This document shows, piece by piece, positions 37,700-46,683 of a stretch of 64,000 nt of DNA. The DNA lies in contig NZ_BBMB01000005.1 in assembly GCF_000971235.1 (NCBI RefSeq), positions 174,667-238,666 of the forward strand. Reading direction: 5' to 3'. A program made the position numbers and the translations under genes. The stretch comes from Demequina subtropica (lineage in GTDB: Bacteria > Actinomycetota > Actinomycetes > Actinomycetales > Demequinaceae). The number at the start of each line of letters is the position of its first letter. Position 1 is the first letter of the stretch. Below the pieces are notes generated by a model. It was not told where the DNA came from, did no database searches, and worked only from the letters and a program-made list of their open reading frames with translations.

Positions 37700-39339
37700 A
37701 CGGTCACGACGCCCCTCCGACCATCGGGCTGTCCACGGGCCCCGCGACGTCGCTCGCGTACCACACCGGCACGTGGCGCACCGAGCGGCCCGTCTACGTC
37801 GAGCTGGCTCCACCCTGCTCGCTGGGCTGCCCGTCGGGCGAGGACATCCGCGGCTGGCTCGGCTCGACACAGGAGGGCGAGGCGGGCTTCGAGGCCGCGT
37901 GGCGGCGGCTCGTCGCGGCCAACCCGTTCCCCGCCGTGATGGGACGCATCTGCTACCACCCGTGCCAGGAGGCCTGCAACCGCGCCGAGGTCGACGAGGA
38001 GGTGGGCATCAACGCGGTCGAGCGGTTCCTGGGCGACACCGCGCTCGAGAAGGGCTGGGCGCTGCCGGCGCCCGCCGCATCGTCCGGGCGCCGGGTGCTG
38101 GTGGTGGGGTCGGGTCCCGCGGGCTTGTCCGCCGCGTATCAGCTGCGCCAGCTGGGCCATGCGGTGACGGTGCGCGAGGCCGCGGCCGAGCCGGGCGGGA
38201 TGATGCGCTACGGCATCCCGGCGTACCGGCTGCCGCGCGAGGTGCTCGCGGCGGAGATCCGCCGCATCGAGGACACCGGCGTCGCGATCGAGTGCTCGAC
38301 GCCCGTCACGTCGCTGGACGATGCGCAGGCGGAGTTCGACGCCGTGGTCCTCACCATGGGCGCCGGGGTCGCGCACCACGTGGACATCCCCGCGGGGGCC
38401 GCGTCGCACATCGTCGACGCGATCGACGTGCTGCGCGACGTGGCCGCCGGGAACGCACCGCTGGTGGGGCGACGCGTGGCCGTCTACGGCGGCGGCAACA
38501 CCGCGATGGACGCGGCACGCACCGCGCGGAGGCTCGGGGCCTCGGATGCAGTGGTGGTGTACCGCCGCACGCGCGAGCAGATGCCCGCGCACCCGACCGA
38601 GCTGGACGATGCGGTGGGCGAGGGCGTACGGGTCCAGTGGCTGTCGACCATCGCTGCCGTCGAGGGTCCGCGCGTCACCATCGAGAAGATGTCCCTCGAC
38701 GAGGAGGGACGGCCGCACGGCACGGGCGAGTTCGAGGAGCTCGACGCGGACACCGTGATGCTGGCGGTGGGCCAGGACGCGGACCTCTCGCTGCTGGCGG
38801 GGGTGCCGGACGTCACGGTGGCGGACGGCGTCGTCGCGGTCGACCCGGTGACGTTGATGACCGGGCGGGACGGGGTGTTCGCGGCGGGCGACGTGTCCCC
38901 GGGCTCGCGCACCGCGACGTACGCGATCGGGCGGGGGGCGCGGGCCGCTCGTGCGGTCGATGCGTGGCTGGCCGCACGCGTGCTGCCCGCGGAGCCCGTG
39001 CAGCGCGAGGCCTCGGCGGAGCGGCTCAATGCCTGGTACTACTCCGATGCGCCCAAGCAGCACCGCGCGGAGCTCGCGGCGGCGCGGAGGGTCACGGGCT
39101 TCGAGGAGGTGCTCACCGGCCTCGACGCGGAGCACGCGGTGTTCGAGGCGCGGAGGTGCATGTCGTGCGGATCGTGCTTCGAGTGCGACAACTGCTTCGG
39201 GATGTGCCCGGACGACGCGATCAAGAAGCTGGGCCCGGGCATGCGGTACGAGGTCGACTACGACTACTGCAAGGGCTGCGGCATCTGCGCCGCGGAGTGC
39301 CCGTGCGGAGCGATCGACATGATCCCCGAGGTCAGGTAG
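37696..39339 (+). CDS. GltD-like FAD/NAD(P) flavoprotein fused to a 2[4Fe-4S] ferredoxin
   Basis: 547 residues. ATG 37696 overlaps the beta stop as ATGA. The N-terminal Fe-S region is CSLGCPSGEDIRGWL and ICYHPCQEACNRAEVDEE. The FAD fold is VLVVGSGPAGLSAAYQL and the NAD(P) fold VAVYGGGNTAMDAARTARRLG. The last about 75 residues are a ferredoxin: CMSCGSCFECDNCFGMCPDDA and CKGCGICAAECPCGAIDM. It replaces the separate delta subunit and links the enzyme to NAD(P)(H), like the PadF-containing phenylglyoxylate dehydrogenase. It ends the operon. Confidence 0.9.
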   Translation: MNGHDAPPTIGLSTGPATSLAYHTGTWRTERPVYVELAPPCSLGCPSGEDIRGWLGSTQEGEAGFEAAWRRLVAANPFPAVMGRICYHPCQEACNRAEVDEEVGINAVERFLGDTALEKGWALPAPAASSGRRVLVVGSGPAGLSAAYQLRQLGHAVTVREAAAEPGGMMRYGIPAYRLPREVLAAEIRRIEDTGVAIECSTPVTSLDDAQAEFDAVVLTMGAGVAHHVDIPAGAASHIVDAIDVLRDVAAGNAPLVGRRVAVYGGGNTAMDAARTARRLGASDAVVVYRRTREQMPAHPTELDDAVGEGVRVQWLSTIAAVEGPRVTIEKMSLDEEGRPHGTGEFEELDADTVMLAVGQDADLSLLAGVPDVTVADGVVAVDPVTLMTGRDGVFAAGDVSPGSRTATYAIGRGARAARAVDAWLAARVLPAEPVQREASAERLNAWYYSDAPKQHRAELAAARRVTGFEEVLTGLDAEHAVFEARRCMSCGSCFECDNCFGMCPDDAIKKLGPGMRYEVDYDYCKGCGICAAECPCGAIDMIPEVR

Positions 39340-39352
39340 CCGTAGGCTCGCG

Positions 39353-40738
39353 CTACTCCTTGAGCTCCGCCTGAATCGCGCGGAACGCCCGCTCATACCC
39401 AAGCTGCGTCGCCACTCCGTAGTGGAGTGCGCCGTAGGCCTCGTCCGGACTGGTCACGAGCGCGACCGCCGGATCGTCGCCCTTGGCCCTCACGTCGGGA
39501 TCGATCAGGACGCGCGCGTCCAGGTAGCTGCGGATGTCCCCGTCGGCGGCCTCGCCGTCGGTCGCTGCTGCGATCTCGCGCGCCGCTTCGCCCGCCGCCA
39601 TCTGGGTACGGATTCGGTGAGAAGACAGCGATATCCCGTCAACCGCGTAGACCACGTCGACGACTCCGTCGCTCACTGTCCACGAGGTGACGTGCACGTA
39701 GGGACTCAGCGCTGCCAACTCACCGACCTCCGCTTCAAGGTCGGCATCCATCACACCGTCGCGCTCCTGCCAATGCCCCGCGTCGATCTGGCTCCTCCCG
39801 GCGACGAGGCTCGCCTCGATAAATCGTGCGAGCTCGCTTTCCGAGAACAGCGGCTGCGATACCGCGGGCGCGACCGGGAGCGTGCCGTCTTGAACGGCCG
39901 CGCCGCTGGTGGCGGGCGACCGGAAAGGCGATGTTGTGAGAACGTTCCAGAGTCCGATCACCACGATCGCGGCGACGGTCGCCATCACCACGCGCACGAA
40001 GCGCGACGGTTGCGCACGCCGGCGGGTTGCCGGCGGTCGCAGTCGCGGCCGCGGCGCTGGGCGGGCGCCAGGTCGCGCCCCCAGCCGTGCACCCGGCTGT
40101 GGCAGCGCTCGCGTAGTGACCGGTTGTGCGAGCCACGCATCCGACCAGCGCAGTATCCGGTAGAGCTGGTCGACCTCGTCGGGCGCCAACCGCGAGGGAA
40201 GCGCCTGCAAACGTGCTGCAAGCTCGGCGCTCCCGAACACCATGACGTCGCTCGGCGCGCCCTGAAACACCAGCTCGGTTGTACTTCCGGTGACGATCGC
40301 GACCAGGGGTATCGCCGGGATGTCTCGCAGCGCGGACATCTGCGCCGTGGCAACGACCACGGCCGCCTGGCGACGCGCTTGGCCGTAGTGCTCGAATGCG
40401 GCGCCGTCGACGCGCACGACCTCCGACTCGACGACTACCTTCCGACCCCTGTGGTTCTTCGTGTTGACCACGAACACCCCAGGAGGACCGACCACCAGGT
40501 GGTCGACATCGCCGATGCCAGGCAACGGGACCGAGTGCAGGACGTGCCAGCTGTCGCCGGGAAGCGCATCGAGGAGCGCGCCCACCAGGACTTCGCCTTC
40601 AAGACCCTTCTCGAACCTTGCGAGCTCGCCAGGGTTCCCGCCGCGCGCCCTCAGTTCCGCAATCGTGATGCCGAGCTGCCCGCCCGCAGGGCGACGAGCG
40701 AGATCCTCGCCGGGCTGAAGCCCGAAGTCGTTTCGCAT
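39353..40738 (-). CDS. NERD (nuclease-related) domain membrane protein
   Basis: 461 residues from ATG 40738 (GGAAG just upstream). The NERD domain spans about 41-150: RFEKGLEGEVLVGALLDALP, GIGDVDHLVVGPPGVFVVNTK-NH and the later Q-containing helix GQARRQAAVVVATAQ. A basic Pro/Arg linker (about 210-246) precedes one helix (about 247-267), and the C-terminal domain of about 190 residues is of unknown fold. Family members are thought to act on nucleic acids, and some occur in defence contexts. It converges with the POR operon; the two stops are 13 bp apart. Confidence 0.82.
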   Translation of the reverse strand: MRNDFGLQPGEDLARRPAGGQLGITIAELRARGGNPGELARFEKGLEGEVLVGALLDALPGDSWHVLHSVPLPGIGDVDHLVVGPPGVFVVNTKNHRGRKVVVESEVVRVDGAAFEHYGQARRQAAVVVATAQMSALRDIPAIPLVAIVTGSTTELVFQGAPSDVMVFGSAELAARLQALPSRLAPDEVDQLYRILRWSDAWLAQPVTTRALPQPGARLGARPGARPAPRPRLRPPATRRRAQPSRFVRVVMATVAAIVVIGLWNVLTTSPFRSPATSGAAVQDGTLPVAPAVSQPLFSESELARFIEASLVAGRSQIDAGHWQERDGVMDADLEAEVGELAALSPYVHVTSWTVSDGVVDVVYAVDGISLSSHRIRTQMAAGEAAREIAAATDGEAADGDIRSYLDARVLIDPDVRAKGDDPAVALVTSPDEAYGALHYGVATQLGYERAFRAIQAELKE

Positions 40739-40843
40739 CTTCCGCCCCTCATCGCCTGATGTCGGGCACACCGTATCGCCATCGGGTGTCCTGCTGACCG
40801 CGGCTGGCGGGTGAATGGCCCATCGAGCCGAGTGGGCGTTCGC

Positions 40844-41953
40844 TCAGTCGCCGGGCGAAGGCGTCCGCACCAGGGCAGGCTCCCTCACGCGCCCACGCAG
40901 GCGACGCTCGAGCGGCTTCTCGACCCACGTGTACGCCGCTCCTGCCGCCGCGACCGAGGCCACGAGCGCGCCGACGATCGCCAGCAGCGACGGCGCGAGG
41001 TCCGTGCCCACCGCGCCAGGCAGCGCCTTGTCGACGACGCCGCTCACGCTCACCAGGATCAGCGAGTGCGCGAGATAGAAGCTGTACGACCAGTCGCCGA
41101 GCACCACCAGGCGCCGCGACCGGTAGGGGGACGATGCGCCGTCCTGGTCCGCCGCGGCAGCTGCGGCGATGAGGAGCACCAGCGGGACGAGCGTCACGGA
41201 GACGTCGCCGAAGGCCTCCGGCACCGCGCCCGCCGCGAAGTACGCCGCCACGGAGAGGGCGCTCGCTGTGCGCAGCCCGACCGGCGAGCGCCACCCCCGC
41301 AGCATCGCGTGCGCGAGCGCCATGCCGATGACGAACTCGGTGATGCGCTGGAGCGGCAGGATGTAGACCGCCCAGCTGCCCACGGGCCCGCTGCCGAGCG
41401 CGACCACCACCGCCGGCACCGCGACGATCGCGGCGACCGAGACCACCAGCAGCGCGCGCCGCGGCCGCGCCCGCGGCACGACCACCGCGAGCACGGGGAA
41501 CATGAGGTAGAAGAAGAGCTCGTCGGCCACCGACCAGGAGACCTGGTTGCCCGCGTGGTAGATCGCGGCGTCGGGGAACCACGACTGGATGCCGAGCATC
41601 GCGGGGGTGGCCCGGAGGACGATGTCGGAGATCGCCACTCCCCCGCTGATCGCGAACGCGACCGGGAACGAGGCGAGTTGGGAGAGCCAGTAGACCGGCA
41701 GGATGCGCGCGGCGCGCCTGCGGTAGAACGCGCGCGGCGCATCGTCGGGACGGCGCGACCACATGAGGACGAAGCCGCTGAGGATGAAGAAGAACGAGAC
41801 GCCCACGCGGCCCTGCGTGAGCCAGTCCTGGGCAAAGCGCCCGACCGGGTTGTCGGCCGGCAGCCGCGGCAGGGCGTGGGTGAGGAACACCGCGAGGGCC
41901 GCGACGAAGCGCAGACCCGTCAGCGAGTCCAGCCGAATCCCCCCGGTCCGCAT
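40844..41953 (-). CDS. Acyltransferase 3 family membrane protein (OafA/YrhL-like)
   Basis: 369 residues from ATG 41953. It begins GGIRLDSLTGLRFVAALAVFLTHALPRL, carrying the Arg-His signature of the family, and has about ten helices, including GVSFFFILSGFVLMW, ILPVYWLSQLASFPVAF and the C-terminal GDWSYSFYLAHSLILV motif. Such enzymes O-acylate surface sugars or lipids. An upstream in-frame extension to 42046 adds nothing related. No sugar-biosynthesis genes are adjacent, so the target is unknown. Confidence 0.88.
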   Translation of the reverse strand: MRTGGIRLDSLTGLRFVAALAVFLTHALPRLPADNPVGRFAQDWLTQGRVGVSFFFILSGFVLMWSRRPDDAPRAFYRRRAARILPVYWLSQLASFPVAFAISGGVAISDIVLRATPAMLGIQSWFPDAAIYHAGNQVSWSVADELFFYLMFPVLAVVVPRARPRRALLVVSVAAIVAVPAVVVALGSGPVGSWAVYILPLQRITEFVIGMALAHAMLRGWRSPVGLRTASALSVAAYFAAGAVPEAFGDVSVTLVPLVLLIAAAAAADQDGASSPYRSRRLVVLGDWSYSFYLAHSLILVSVSGVVDKALPGAVGTDLAPSLLAIVGALVASVAAAGAAYTWVEKPLERRLRGRVREPALVRTPSPGD

Positions 41954-42112
41954 GCGGTCACCGTAGCGACGATCTCCACAAATGGCCAGGAAAACGCGCA
42001 AAACGGGCGGGGCCTGCGCATCGTCCCCCCTGCACCCCGCTGACATACGGTTGCCCGCACAGCGCTGTGCTGACGCTCATGTGTCAGCGCGACGGCGACC
42101 CGGACGCGACGA

Positions 42113-42153
42113 AGGCCCGCCGCGGCCGCCGTGAGGCGGACCGCGACGGGCCT
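42113..42153 (-). terminator. Strong hairpin after cspA
   Basis: Arms AGGCCCG and CGGGCCT with inner CGCGG/CCGCG and CGCC/GGCG pairs around GTGA form a long GC stem, 17 bp beyond the cspA stop codon. There is no T-run, so it may end transcription in a factor-independent or stability-only way. Confidence 0.6.
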
Positions 42154-42169
42154 CCGTCGAGACGCTGAG

Positions 42170-42373
42170 TTACAGCGGGCGGATGTTCGCCGCCTGCATG
42201 CCCTTGGGGCCCTGCTCGGCGTCGAACTCGACACGCTGGTTCTCCTCGAGCGTGCGGTAGCCCGAGGAGTTGATCGCGCTGAAGTGCGCGAAGACGTCGG
42301 CGGAGCCGTCGTCGGGAGCGATGAAGCCGAAGCCCTTCTCGGCGTTGAACCACTTGACGATGCCAGTAGCCAT
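42170..42373 (-). CDS. Cold-shock protein (CspA type)
   Basis: 67 residues. RNA-binding motifs are [10 protein letters not shown] (RNP1) and DVFAHFSAI (RNP2, normally VHF), with [20 protein letters not shown]. It binds single-stranded RNA and DNA as an RNA chaperone. ATG 42373 is preceded by AGAAGGAAC. Its 5' region is the 470-bp empty gap, which may contain the long leader typical of cold-shock genes. Confidence 0.94.
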   Translation of the reverse strand: MATGIVKWFNAEKGFGFIAPDDGSADVFAHFSAINSSGYRTLEENQRVEFDAEQGPKGMQAANIRPL

Positions 42374-42844
42374 GATGCTGTTCCTTCTGTGTTGCTTGAC
42401 CGCGGTGCGGCCGATGATACGTCGCCGGCGACGCCGACGTGCGTCGATCCCGTCGACCGAGGCCAACGGAAGTCTATGTGGATCCGGTCACGCCGAACAG
42501 CGTGGTGACGCTGGCGTGGAGGGACTCGCGATCCGGGCGGAGATGTACACGCCTGGGCGCTGGTGGTGCTCGGAACCCGGGTCCGCCGGGCTCGACGCGC
42601 ATGCGAGCGGTTGCTCGCGATTGTTCAGTGTACGGCATGGTCGACGCCTGGCCCAGAGACGACGCGCGGGGCGCCTAGGACATCGCCTGCGCGCCGACCA
42701 CCCTCAGCAGCGCGAGGCGCTCGACGCTGTCCGCGCTCTCGGGGACTCCTCGGATGCCTCCGTGCATCGTGCCGCGAGCCCGGCGAGGCGCCCATCGCCG
42801 GCCGATCATGGACCTGCAGGTCGCACCGGGTGCAGGATACAAAG
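42374..42844. other. 471-bp gap without a supported gene
   Basis: This region separates cspA from the divergent membrane protein gene. Short open frames on both strands show no family similarity or sensible starts. It probably contains the cspA leader and promoter and, near its right end, the ribosome site AGGATACAAAG of the membrane protein gene. No repeats were seen. Confidence 0.5.
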
Positions 42845-44272
42845 GTGGCCGAAGCGAACGGTTCCGCAAGCGAGGACCTCAGCGCGCCGCAACGACACCG
42901 CGCCGACCAGTTGGCGATCCTACGCAGCACGAACCCGCTCGGGTACGTCACCGTCCGTTTCCTCGCGTACTGCACCGTGGTTCTTGCGGTGTCGTTCGTC
43001 GTCGACGGATTGGGCGGGCTCTTCGCGCTCGTCGCCACCAACGACCTCCTGCTGATGTGGCTGGCCGACGAATGGACCATCAGCGACGAGGACCGGTCAA
43101 CCGCTCTCGCCGCGGGCTCCGGGCTCCCGTTCGACGCGGTGAGGGCGGTGCTGATCGTCTCGTTGATCGCACTCCTCCCGGTCGCACAGCTTGCCGCTAC
43201 ACGCAAGATGCCGCAGGGCGTCGAGGCGATGCGCAAGGCCGTGCTCGACGGTCCGCGCTGGCAGGGGGCGTGGCGGGCCGCAGCACGCCACGGGCCCGCG
43301 GTCCGCACGGCGGCGATCATCGCGCTCGTCACCGTGCTCACCGTGATCGACCTCCGGCACAGCGCGGCGGCGGGATGGGAGGACTGGTACTGGACGGCGT
43401 TCGGCGCGCCGATCGTGCTTCTCCTGGCATTCCTCGTGGATTGGATCGGCCGTGGCGGCGGGTTGATGCTCACGAACATGCTCCCCACCCACCTCGGCAT
43501 CTCGGGGGACGATGTCGCGCACGCCGAGCGCGATGCCGCGGCAGCCGACGAGGCCGCGGCCCTGCTGCGGTGGCCCGCATATCCCGAGACTCGGTTCGTC
43601 ACCGCCGCGCGCGTCTTCGCAAGCCCTCCACCGCCGTCAGGGCGCCGCGAACGCCGCCGAGTCGCCACGTGGACGGGCACCCCGACAAGTGTCGAGGCCC
43701 TGGCGACGGAGCTCGTGGTGGGCGCACTGCTCGAGGCGCGCGAACGCGGGTACGCGACAGTCAGCAGCGACGGCGGCCAACGCACGCAGGTCACGGCGAC
43801 GCTCCCGCAAGGCCTTCAACCGGAGGGTCTCGCCGCTCTGGTCGTCGGTCGCCACCCGGAAGGCATGGCACCCGGCCGCACGGTTGACGGCCGCCTCCCG
43901 GCGCTGCTCAGCGAGATGGCGTCGGTGGACCCCCACGGTTCGGTCATCCGCCTCGCACTCGCCGATCTCGAGTCCCTCGGGGTCGCGGCACCGCATGGGA
44001 ACTCATGGGAGCTCTCAGCGGAACTCCTGGCTGAGAAAGAGGCATCAGGGCGATGTGAAGGTGGATCCGTACCGCCGCGCCACGCCCCGCTCGACGGACT
44101 CGAGATCGCGAGGCTCCGCAAGGAGGTGGCGCACACGTTGCGCCGCACACGCACTTCCGACGCATACCAGGGCGAAGGACCGGTCGGGATGCTGAGCTGC
44201 ATCAGCATCAGGATCGATGAGTCGCACCAGCGAAGCGGCTTCCAGCTGCCCGGGTGGACATCGTCTACATGA
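42845..44272 (+). CDS. Membrane protein of unknown function
   Basis: 475 residues from GTG 42845, with AGGA 7 nt upstream. Hydrophobic stretches are about 42-80, 108-124, 159-174 and 185-203, followed by a largely soluble C-terminal half. TNMLPTHLGISGDDVAHAERDAAAADEAAALLR looks like a helix pair after the last membrane segment. No domain is recognised. Third-position GC is high, so this is a real gene despite the weak context. The region upstream is empty, and the region downstream contains a diverged repeat. Confidence 0.68.
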   Translation: MAEANGSASEDLSAPQRHRADQLAILRSTNPLGYVTVRFLAYCTVVLAVSFVVDGLGGLFALVATNDLLLMWLADEWTISDEDRSTALAAGSGLPFDAVRAVLIVSLIALLPVAQLAATRKMPQGVEAMRKAVLDGPRWQGAWRAAARHGPAVRTAAIIALVTVLTVIDLRHSAAAGWEDWYWTAFGAPIVLLLAFLVDWIGRGGGLMLTNMLPTHLGISGDDVAHAERDAAAADEAAALLRWPAYPETRFVTAARVFASPPPPSGRRERRRVATWTGTPTSVEALATELVVGALLEARERGYATVSSDGGQRTQVTATLPQGLQPEGLAALVVGRHPEGMAPGRTVDGRLPALLSEMASVDPHGSVIRLALADLESLGVAAPHGNSWELSAELLAEKEASGRCEGGSVPPRHAPLDGLEIARLRKEVAHTLRRTRTSDAYQGEGPVGMLSCISIRIDESHQRSGFQLPGWTSST

Positions 44273-44577
44273 GGGCCGTGACCGCGCGGCGAGGACCCGT
44301 GCGCTGCGCGCGCCTTGCGCTCAGAGATCGCAGGGGCACCCCGCGTGGCCACGACTCGCAATTGACTGTCCAGGGACTACGTCCTGCGGTGGAACCCCCG
44401 GCCCATCGCCGTTCTGCGAACAGCCCAATCTAGGCGCGGACTTCCATCCGAGGAGCACGTCTACCAGGAACGATGCTCGGCGCCTGCTCGCGACATGCTA
44501 CGCCGTTCGAGCGCCGTCACCCCAGACCGCAGCACTGTCCACCGACCCCGCCAGTCCCCTGCCGGCCCTCCACGCGT
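44273..44577. other. 305-bp gap containing repeat copy A
   Basis: No gene is supported. It holds the first copy (44345-44467) of an imperfect repeat whose other copy lies at 46043-46166, on the far side of dinB. The rest is ordinary GC-rich sequence between convergent genes. Confidence 0.5.
44345..44467 (+). repeat. Diverged direct repeat, copy A
   Basis: Three blocks line up with copy B (46043-46166) in the same order and spacing. GACTCGnAATTGACTGnCCA (44353-44372 vs 46051-46070) has 18 of 20 matches. A 25-bp block at 44403-44427 matches 46102-46126 at 18 of 25. CGTCTACCA is at 44458-44466 and 46157-46165. Spacings of the blocks differ by one base only. Confidence 0.65.
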
Positions 44578-45774
44578 CTACTCGTGCTCAGGCAGCCGCG
44601 GTGCCGACACACCAGGGTCACGACCGATGAGCGCGGCGCGCGTGACGGCGGCGGAGCCGAATCGATCGCGGACCGCATCGAGGGCGGTGTCGATGCGCGC
44701 CCCGTCGTGCCAGTCGATCGGAAGCTCGGGCTGCAGCGTGCCGGCGCTGGTGAGGTGCGCGAGCGAGACGCCGATGAGGGTGACGCCCCGGCCAGCGATG
44801 TCGGGACCCGCCGCAGCGAGCAATCGCTGGGCGACGCCGAGCAGTACCTCGGTGCGATCGGTAGGCGCGCCGAGCGTGCGCGATCGGGTCGCCTTCGTGA
44901 AGTCGCCGTAGCGAAGCCTCAGGACCACGGTGGCGCACGCCGATCCGCGATCGCGCAGACGCTTCGCCAGACCGTCGACGATCTGAGTGAGGATCAGCCC
45001 GAGCTCACCGCTGGTGTACGACCGATTGCCGAGCGCGCGCTGCGAGCCGATGGACCCGTGGCGCTTGGTCGCCTCGACCGGCCGAGGGTCCCGGAGCCGG
45101 GCGAGCGCGTGCAGATGCGCGCCGGCCGCCTTGCCGAGCCACCGCTCGGCGGTCGCCGCCTCGAGCTCGGCCAGCTGCCCGACCGTGTAGACGCCGTTGC
45201 TGTGCAGCTTCTCCGCGGTCACCGCGCCGACGCCCCAGAGCCGTTCGACGGGGAGCGGATGAAGGAACGCCTCCTCGTGGTCCGGCGCCACCACGAGGAG
45301 CCCGTCGGGCTTGCTGACCGCGCTCGCAACCTTCGCGAGGAACTTGGTTCTCGCGACGCCCACCGAGATCGGGAGCCCGACCTCGGCACGCACGCGTTCC
45401 CGCAGGCGCACGGCGATCCCCTCGGGAGTCCCGGCGATGCGGCGAAGCCCGCCCACCTCGAGGAATGCCTCGTCGATCGAGACTCCCTCCACGTACGGCG
45501 TGGTGTCGTGGAAGATCGCGAACACCGCACGGCTCGCCGCGGAGTAGGCCTCCATACGGGGAGGGACGATGATCGCGTCGGGACAGAGCGCACGCGCCCG
45601 CTGCACGCCCATCGCGGTGCGCACGCCCCGGGCCTTCGCCTCATAGCTCGCGGCCACCACCACGCCGCCGCCCACGATCACGGGCCGTCCGCGCAGTGCG
45701 GGCTCGTCGCGCTGCTCGACCGAGGCGTAGAACGCGTCGAGGTCGGCGTGGAGCACCGTCGCCTCTCCGCGCAT
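44578..45774 (-). CDS. dinB: DNA polymerase IV (Y family)
   Basis: 398 residues. The polymerase begins VLHADLDAFYASVEQRDEPAL with the first metal aspartates, then ARGVRTAMGVQRARALCPDA, VSIDEAFLEVGG (catalytic SIDEA) and SVGVARTKFLAKVAS. The thumb contains GVGAVTAEKLHSNGVYTVGQLA, and the little-finger domain follows. A C-terminal beta-clamp motif may be QPELPIDW. It performs error-prone translesion synthesis. The upstream region has a hairpin but no LexA-type box that I recognise. Confidence 0.95.
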   Translation of the reverse strand: MRGEATVLHADLDAFYASVEQRDEPALRGRPVIVGGGVVVAASYEAKARGVRTAMGVQRARALCPDAIIVPPRMEAYSAASRAVFAIFHDTTPYVEGVSIDEAFLEVGGLRRIAGTPEGIAVRLRERVRAEVGLPISVGVARTKFLAKVASAVSKPDGLLVVAPDHEEAFLHPLPVERLWGVGAVTAEKLHSNGVYTVGQLAELEAATAERWLGKAAGAHLHALARLRDPRPVEATKRHGSIGSQRALGNRSYTSGELGLILTQIVDGLAKRLRDRGSACATVVLRLRYGDFTKATRSRTLGAPTDRTEVLLGVAQRLLAAAGPDIAGRGVTLIGVSLAHLTSAGTLQPELPIDWHDGARIDTALDAVRDRFGSAAVTRAALIGRDPGVSAPRLPEHE

Positions 45775-45841
45775 CCCTCACCTCCCGTCGCCACACGCTC
45801 TTCCAGGAATGGTCTCACCGGCGCCAGACACCGCGTGGGCG

Positions 45842-45877
45842 CGCCCCAGTGTTGGTCGACGTCGATCAACACCGGGG
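45842..45877. other. Hairpin 68 bp upstream of dinB start
   Basis: GCCCC-A-GTGTTG and CAACAC-C-GGGGC form an 11-of-12 bp stem with a 12-nt loop (45854-45865) that itself contains the palindrome TCGACGTCGA. A second, weaker hairpin (AGACGCC/GGCGTTCT) follows directly. It could be a regulatory RNA or terminator on either strand; no protein is encoded. Confidence 0.5.
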
Positions 45878-46042
45878 CAGACGCCCTTCGAGGCGTTCTG
45901 CCGCGGCTCATCACACCCGCCGCGCGGCACCAAGCTCCGCACGGGCACGGCCAAGGCAGCCCGATCCGCTCGAGCACGACGGCTCACCAGACATCGAACG
46001 AACAACGAGTGGACGAACGCCCGCATCACGAGTGCGCGCACA

Positions 46043-46166
46043 GTGGCGAAGACTCGGAATTGACTGACCAGGAGGTATGCCGTACTGCCCGAGTCCCCAG
46101 TCCATACCTGTTTTCCGTACAGTCCATCCGGAACGATCCCACCCTCGCAACAGTTACGTCTACCAG
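46043..46166 (+). repeat. Diverged direct repeat, copy B
   Basis: Partner of the copy at 44345-44467 (three collinear blocks, spacing kept to one base). The two copies are 1.7 kb apart and bracket dinB and its hairpin. Confidence 0.65.
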
Positions 46167-46683
46167 CCACGACGCCGACGGCGAGTTCGAGGCGTGGCAC
46201 CATCTTCCCGGACCGCCACGCGGGGCCTGAGCGCAGTCCAGCGATCTCGCCTCGCCCGCGTCGACTGCCGAGACGCCCACGACGCACCATCTCCACGCCG
46301 GAACGAGAGTCCTCGTCCCGTGAGTCACACCGGCTGATCGCGAGGCCGCGACATCCCGGGTCGCAGGTCCACCTCTCCCCCGATGCTCAGCGGGGACGCC
46401 CAACAGTGCCGGGCACCCGGCTTGGAGGAGCGTCGGTCCTCGGTCCGGACCCTCGCGCGACAGAGTGTCAGGAAACTCTTGCGCCGGAGCCAGCACGCAC
46501 CGCTGCGAGTGCGCCTGCGGCAAGTTCAACGTCGGGGGGCAGCGCGTGCATCACCGGTCCGCAATCCCTGCTGCGGCGACCGGTGATTGACCGTGGTCGG
46601 CCACCGGCGTCGCGGTGGTGCGGAATGGACAGCCGCCGCCGCCGACACTTCCGCCTCGGGGCTGCCGCTGATTGGATGGCCGC

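Larger units (their letters stand above)
45775..46683. other. About 900-bp gap containing hairpin and repeat copy B
   Basis: No gene is supported; open frames here have no related sequence, poor starts and inconsistent codon use. The region holds a 12-bp stem hairpin (45842-45877), the second repeat copy (46043-46166) and a short repeat element (46409-46428) shared with the far side of the HEPN-like gene. Confidence 0.5.

Noticed and set aside
42675..42869. 64-residue minus-strand frame beside cspA
   Set aside because: Could be a gene remnant, but no family pattern could be recognised, so it is left as gap.
46026..46529. 167-residue minus-strand frame in the gap before the HEPN-like gene
   Set aside because: No motif, no ribosome site, overlaps the repeat copy and has inconsistent codon use.
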